This document shows positions 59,318-64,000 of a stretch of DNA of 64,000 nucleotides, in pieces. Position 1 is the stretch's first letter, and each line of letters begins with the position of its first letter. The notes under the pieces were generated by a model, which ran no database searches, was not told the origin of the DNA, and worked only from the letters and a program-made list of their open reading frames with translations. Source of the stretch: Culex pipiens pallens (lineage: Eukaryota; Arthropoda; Insecta; Diptera; Culicidae); the NCBI RefSeq assembly GCF_016801865.2, contig NC_068938.1, positions 372,001 to 436,000 on the forward strand, written 5' to 3'. The position numbers were made by a program, and so were the translations under genes.

Positions 59318-62300
59318 GTAAGAAAATGTGGTTCGTGTAGGCATCACGTACACCTCAACGCAATGGGCCCCCCCCAAATCTGGCCAAATTTCAACTTTCT
59401 CGTGATGGCTTGCCTCTGACACGCAACTTGGGGCCAGGAAAGAAGCAAAAAAACTTTCATGCTGATGGGAAACGACTCGGGCATGATCTTCACAGCGGGA
59501 TGTTTGACTTGGCTAGATGAATTCAATGAGCTTTTGGAGATTACGCGGCTACCGGTGCTCGTAAATTAGTAAATTTATGTTGGCTCGTGGTACATTCATC
59601 ACAAAACTAACAGTTTTCAAATTTACTGTAATAAATTCTATCAAGATGGCATTAATTTAATGTCAGAAGCAATTATTTATATTTTCTATTAAACATTCAA
59701 ATCAGACAAAATTGCTTGACCCAAACCAATCAATTCAATTTAAAATTTGTCTCGGTCAAATTAAAGATCCGAAACTCATCGAACTCAAACCTGCCGGGCT
59801 CGCCATTGACCAACTGTTCGTTCCACCGTTCGCCAAACCCTCAAAAACTAGATCCGCATCTCAATTGCTCTTGAAAAACGCTCTTTTTGTTCGTTTTTCC
59901 CCTCGGCTCAAGTGTGGTGGTCCAACACAAGAAAAAAAGGATCACCCATCCATCAAAGCAGCCCGGTTGGTTGGCTGGTTGATGTTCTTTCAATGTCAGT
60001 CTCGTCTAATGGTCGTCATCAAAAGGCGCGCGCGCAGCGCGCAGTAGGCCAAGCAGAAGAGAAAATCTGCCAAATCTGCGCGAGCAGCATCCAGTACACT
60101 CGTCTTGGCAAACGGTACCAGAGCAGTAGGCGCTCCGGATTGGGGCCAATTACATATCAGTGAGGCAGCAACAACGCGCATGCTGCGATTTTATTAAGTG
60201 CCAACATTGGCAGGTAGTGGGGGGGCTGATCACGGAACTGTCCTCGCCGCGCAGCGGCTGCCATGCCTACTTCAATGTGTGGCACGAGCCATATTTTTGA
60301 TTGAATAATGAAAATCTGTCATTACGCAAAGTGCGCGCAATACACCGCGAGGAGCAATTGCTGCCGAGAGCCATGATTACATGCCATTTTGGTTCTTCCA
60401 CCTGACGCGGGCTCGCGACTGGGTCGTTGATTTCTTGAAGGACAGTAGCGACCGATCGAGATGAAATTGGTTCTCGATTGGCTGGTTTGTGGGGTGTTAA
60501 AAAGCCACCGATCATTAGCTTCCTCTGCGCGAGGGTGTTGCCCGGCTGCAGACCCTCAAGGATGTTTTCACTTTTTGAATGCGTCGTGGTCAATTTACTC
60601 GGCAAACAACACAGTCAATCAAGCAGCGGGCGAAAAACTTCACCTGGCGTTTTTTTCTTTTTTGGTTGGGGTGGAAGAAGGACCTAACACAATTTGTTTC
60701 TCACACATAAAAACGCAGGACGACTAAAGTTAGTCCGCACTTATCGCCCGCCAGCTGTCGCCGATTCGTATCTATCGCAGCTGGCTGTGCGGACGTGGTC
60801 GTTTTCAGCCATCCTCTTTCTCAACGCCTCCTGCGACCTGTTTGATGCCGACGCAGTTACCTGAATGAATAGCTAAAGTTATCACATTAAAATGATCGGT
60901 TTTGCGGGGGGGTCGATAAGCTGCTTAGAAGGAAGGGGAGGCAAAGGAAACTGACAGCCGAGAATCCGTATCAATATCGGACGCCGCGTGTGCGAAACCT
61001 TAGCCTTCAGGATGATCGATTACGGTGTCATAACAGCTGATGGAGAGAGTAGCTCGAACTTGTTTTCAAGGGGAACTTCTCTTTCATTTTCTAATAAGGT
61101 GCAAAAAACATAATCAACTTCAATTTCACTTATTTCTGTGTCACTCGTCGCCAGCCTCCAGACGATTTTCTCTTTGGCCTTCGAGTGACTTTTATGGACA
61201 TTTGAGCAGCTATCAGCGTTATTGTTACTACAACAGCCAAACAACTTCTGACGAATCCACTCAGGCATTGCAAAGTTGTTGAAGTTGTCGTAGAAACCGG
61301 TTTCCGTGTCGACCGGTTCATGGGATTCGTGACTGCATTCTGTTGATGCTTGTACACCACCGCAAACTCTGTTGACAAACTCGGTATTCGGTTGGAAGCA
61401 ATTCCTGCTCGCGCTCAATTTCGATTTCATCCAGCGAGACACACACTGCAAATGCCAAAGTGATCGATTGTTGATTTTGTTGTCGCCTACTTGGATGCTG
61501 GAGTCCATTACAGTCGGCCAACTAGATCGCTAGCAAGCATGCCTTTTTTGTGACATCAATCACGGTTAACTTTCGCGCATGTGTTTGTTTATTATGCTGA
61601 GAGATTATCTTGCAAAGTGTTTCTTTGTAGGCCCCCCGAGCCCGGTTTGAGACATTCCGACTGGGCTCTGAACGAAATCTGGCTGGCTGTGTTTACATTC
61701 GCCCTTCCCGGCGTTTCGCCGCCGTAGCGTATCCTTGTCTGCTTAACGATGTTTGTCCGGAGCCCGGATGGTATCGTTATGCGCCGTTGTCGAGGCCATT
61801 TGTTGTTTACATGGACGAAGAAAATGAAACCACTTTCTAGTAGGCCCTGTCGCGACATTGTCTGGTTGCTTGCTGCGGCACATGTTGCTTTGATTGGTTC
61901 ACATTTTGTGCGAACACAAGAGTCGGTAGTGCAATACCGAGCGCGGAAAACGCATCGACTTCCGTGTAATTATTCTGTTAACACGAACATCTGATTCGTA
62001 CCCAAGCGATACGATGGCGTGAACTTGAATTATATCACTTTAACCGCGCCGCAACCTTCCTTCGGTAGGGTTACCGAAAGGTGCAACAGTTTTATCAACT
62101 TCCGCCGACACAAATTGGGATCAAAAAGGCCAATTCCTCAATCAACGCAGAGACAATCGCTCACGGTGGTTGATTCCAGAAAGACACAAAAAGTAGCTGT
62201 TTCGAGCGACTCACAAATTAGACTCGCGAGTCGAAAAACAATCAACGTCACGGCATGAGTCAAGGTGTGAGCGGTAAACGCTGCCGCCGATCGCTTAATG

Positions 62301-64000
62301 TTGTTAGCGTGAACATAGTGGAACTCAACACAACACTGTAAAATCTAATAAAACGAATGTTGACTTGACTTCGCAGAAGGTTAATTCTGTTGACTTTTTG
62401 CGCGCTGCTCGCGCAATAGAACACAAACTCCTCTATTCTGTGCCTAGCGCCGTGAGCTACACGGCACAAAAAATGACATCATCCTAAACCGACACACCCT
62501 GTGTGCACGCTCTGAGAGCTCTTTTAAATGCCAATCCTTGCCGCTGGTCTCGTCGTAGTAGGCGCTGACAGCATGCTCTAGAATTATGCTCCAGTGCACC
62601 AACTCGCCAGCCCCCGCACTTCTTCCGCCCAGAACAGATCAAAGCAGTCCTGTCCTGGTGGTCGGGGATGAATGTGATTGCTTTTGCCGAGCGCGCGAGT
62701 CAAAAGGTGGCCTTCTTGGATGGAATCGGGAGCGCCGCATCAATTTTGCGGTTCGGGGGGCTCAAAAGCTCAAAAGCCACGGCAAGCTTTGATTGGCAGT
62801 CAGGACCTCTCCTCCGATCCTAATGCCTCTGTGTAGGAAATTTCAATCAATATTCAAATGATATTCCATAATTTGACGCTTTGGAGACGTGCTGCATGGC
62901 TCGGTGCGAAGATAATCACACATCTCGCCTGGCAGGCTGCACACGGAGGGACTCTGGAAATGGGATTATGCTTTTAATGAAATGTTTGACACAGACAAGT
63001 GGAGCTGCGCGAAATATGATCTGCTTGCGGCGAACGACGCTGGAAATCTTGCTCGGATTAACGACCCTCGATGAGCAGATGGTTCCTCATCTTCTCCTCG
63101 AAAAAGTGATATTTAATATGTATAATGCGTGCCGCGAACAACGCGCCTGGCGTCATAATACAATAATATGAATATAAATTTTATGCCATTGTCCAGGATC
63201 GTTTCGAGTTATTTCGTCTGCAGTCTGTGTCGTCGGTTCAGCATCCGTCGGCGAAACTCCCAGCGGAAGTACCCTTCTGCACCACCACACCGCAGAGTTT
63301 GCACAGGACAAAGTGAAATATATTGGCGACATCAAGTCGTTTCCAGTTTTATTCTCTGCCGGCCCCCACCCCAACAAGTGGTAATGTCTGGGTGTCCTTT
63401 ATGGGGTTGGAAGAAAATAATTGGGTACCATCATGGTCAGCCAGCCGCGCACGACCTCGCCTTGGTCAGATAGTGATGGCCCATTATCGTTTGTGGGGAA
63501 ACTCCATTTGCATTCGCGTATAAAGCTTTTTACAATGTTTCCTTTTTTACGATTTCTAACGGCGTAAAAGAAGCTTCCAATCGACACCTCGAAGATCGCC
63601 ATTGATGCCGCGAAGGGTACTACTTCAATGTTGCGCGCAAAGCATGCCATGAAAAGGTGTTTGCCGAAGTGGACTAATCCACCTTTGAGCATCCAACTAG
63701 GTTTGATAGAAAGATATAATTTTGCTAAAGAAAACTTTTCAACTCAACTCTTAAAAAAACGTAACAAAATTCCTCACAAGATACGAATCACCTCCGGCTA
63801 ATCTCCGCTCAATCAACTTTTTTTCCTCTCAACGAGGCTGCGCGCGCAGATTTTTCCTAATGCACTTTCGGATCAAGATCTGCGCTTTTTTCCATCATCT
63901 CTATTTGCGGTGGAGCATCTCCCTTCGTCCGTGGGGAACAGACAGAGAGGCACCACCAACCCGGTCTAGGCCTACTGAGTGCGCTCTTGTTGGCGGAAAA
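59318..64000 (+). other. Intron downstream of the alternative exon, runs out of window
   Basis: It opens with GTAAGA at 59318, and no convincing + strand acceptor/exon was found before the end of the window. The sequence is moderately GC-rich, low in repeats, and contains many AGTAGGC/GCCTACT words (for example 60043, 60124, 61838, 62557, 63968). Short open frames on both strands show no family signature apart from the reverse-strand candidate at 61020-61508. Confidence 0.45.
61020..61508 (-). CDS. Possible 162-codon reverse-strand gene, unrecognised
   Basis: ATG at 61508 (reverse) opens a 162-codon frame beginning MDSSIQVGDNKINNRS and ending at TAA near 61020. The composition is protein-like: mixed, acidic C-terminal half (DTEISEIEVDYVFC, ENEREVPLENKFEL), nine Cys, no signal peptide or membrane segment. 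An overlapping frame (61130-61378) encodes a hydrophobic stretch, SCLAVVVTITLIAAQMSI, and a third (61318-61521) an acidic one, so a frameshifted pseudogene or nested exon cannot be ruled out. I recognise no family. It would lie antisense within the intron. Confidence 0.3.
   Translation of the reverse strand: MDSSIQVGDNKINNRSLWHLQCVSRWMKSKLSASRNCFQPNTEFVNRVCGGVQASTECSHESHEPVDTETGFYDNFNNFAMPEWIRQKLFGCCSNNNADSCSNVHKSHSKAKEKIVWRLATSDTEISEIEVDYVFCTLLENEREVPLENKFELLSPSAVMTP

Overview
This window is eukaryotic and looks like a mosquito chromosome, most likely Culicinae and perhaps Culex. That is an inference from base composition, intron-sized gaps, a tRNA-headed SINE and a dense load of short inverted-repeat elements of mosquito type. 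There is no prokaryotic gene layout. Almost every long open frame is a chance frame in intron, UTR or repeat; real coding sequence is limited to a few short exons.

The best supported gene is a Rap1 GTPase-activating protein (Rapgap1/RAP1GAP family) on the + strand. Its 5' leader is about 1.0-2.45 kb, and a short first coding exon is proposed at 2449-2522. A 23.6 kb intron follows, then an exon at 26168-26366 that encodes a clear GoLoco motif (DLFELLERVQCSRLDDQRC). The exon-1 and exon-2 phases fit together. Downstream, 54664-54702 is either a 39-nt in-frame microexon or a recursive-splicing site, because a strong acceptor abuts GTATGT and a second donor follows. A second promoter/leader region (57.7-59.2 kb) ends in a coding exon (59180-59317) that closes in phase 0, like the GoLoco exon. 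It may be an alternative first exon giving an isoform without GoLoco. The catalytic RapGAP domain is not in the window and should lie downstream.

The introns are built from mobile DNA. At 18.8-21.6 kb sits a 2.8 kb insertion with a 22-bp target duplication. It has about 16 head-to-tail 126-bp monomers, a spacer with about 100-bp repeats, a short ORF stub and an (ATGCTC)4 tail. The architecture resembles a non-autonomous LINE-like retroposon with a 5' monomer array, and it is the most unusual object here. From 25 to 40 kb there is a run of large foldback DNA elements: 25161-25851, 27308-27694 (hAT-type), 28532-29882, 32605-34203 and 38310-40239. A recent tandem duplication (27342-34852) records the order of insertion, since each duplicate is the empty site for an element in the other.

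Other repeats are a TGTGTGATTT minisatellite (24.1 kb), a degenerate GCTCTCAA/TTGAGAG satellite (48.1-49.6 kb), an array with TATGCATTTTCATTTTAT cores (55.7-57.3 kb) split by a pogo-like and a PIF/Harbinger-like MITE, and several dispersed inverted-repeat families. A reverse-strand open frame at 61020-61508 is a weak candidate gene. Remaining stretches appear to be plain intronic or intergenic DNA.
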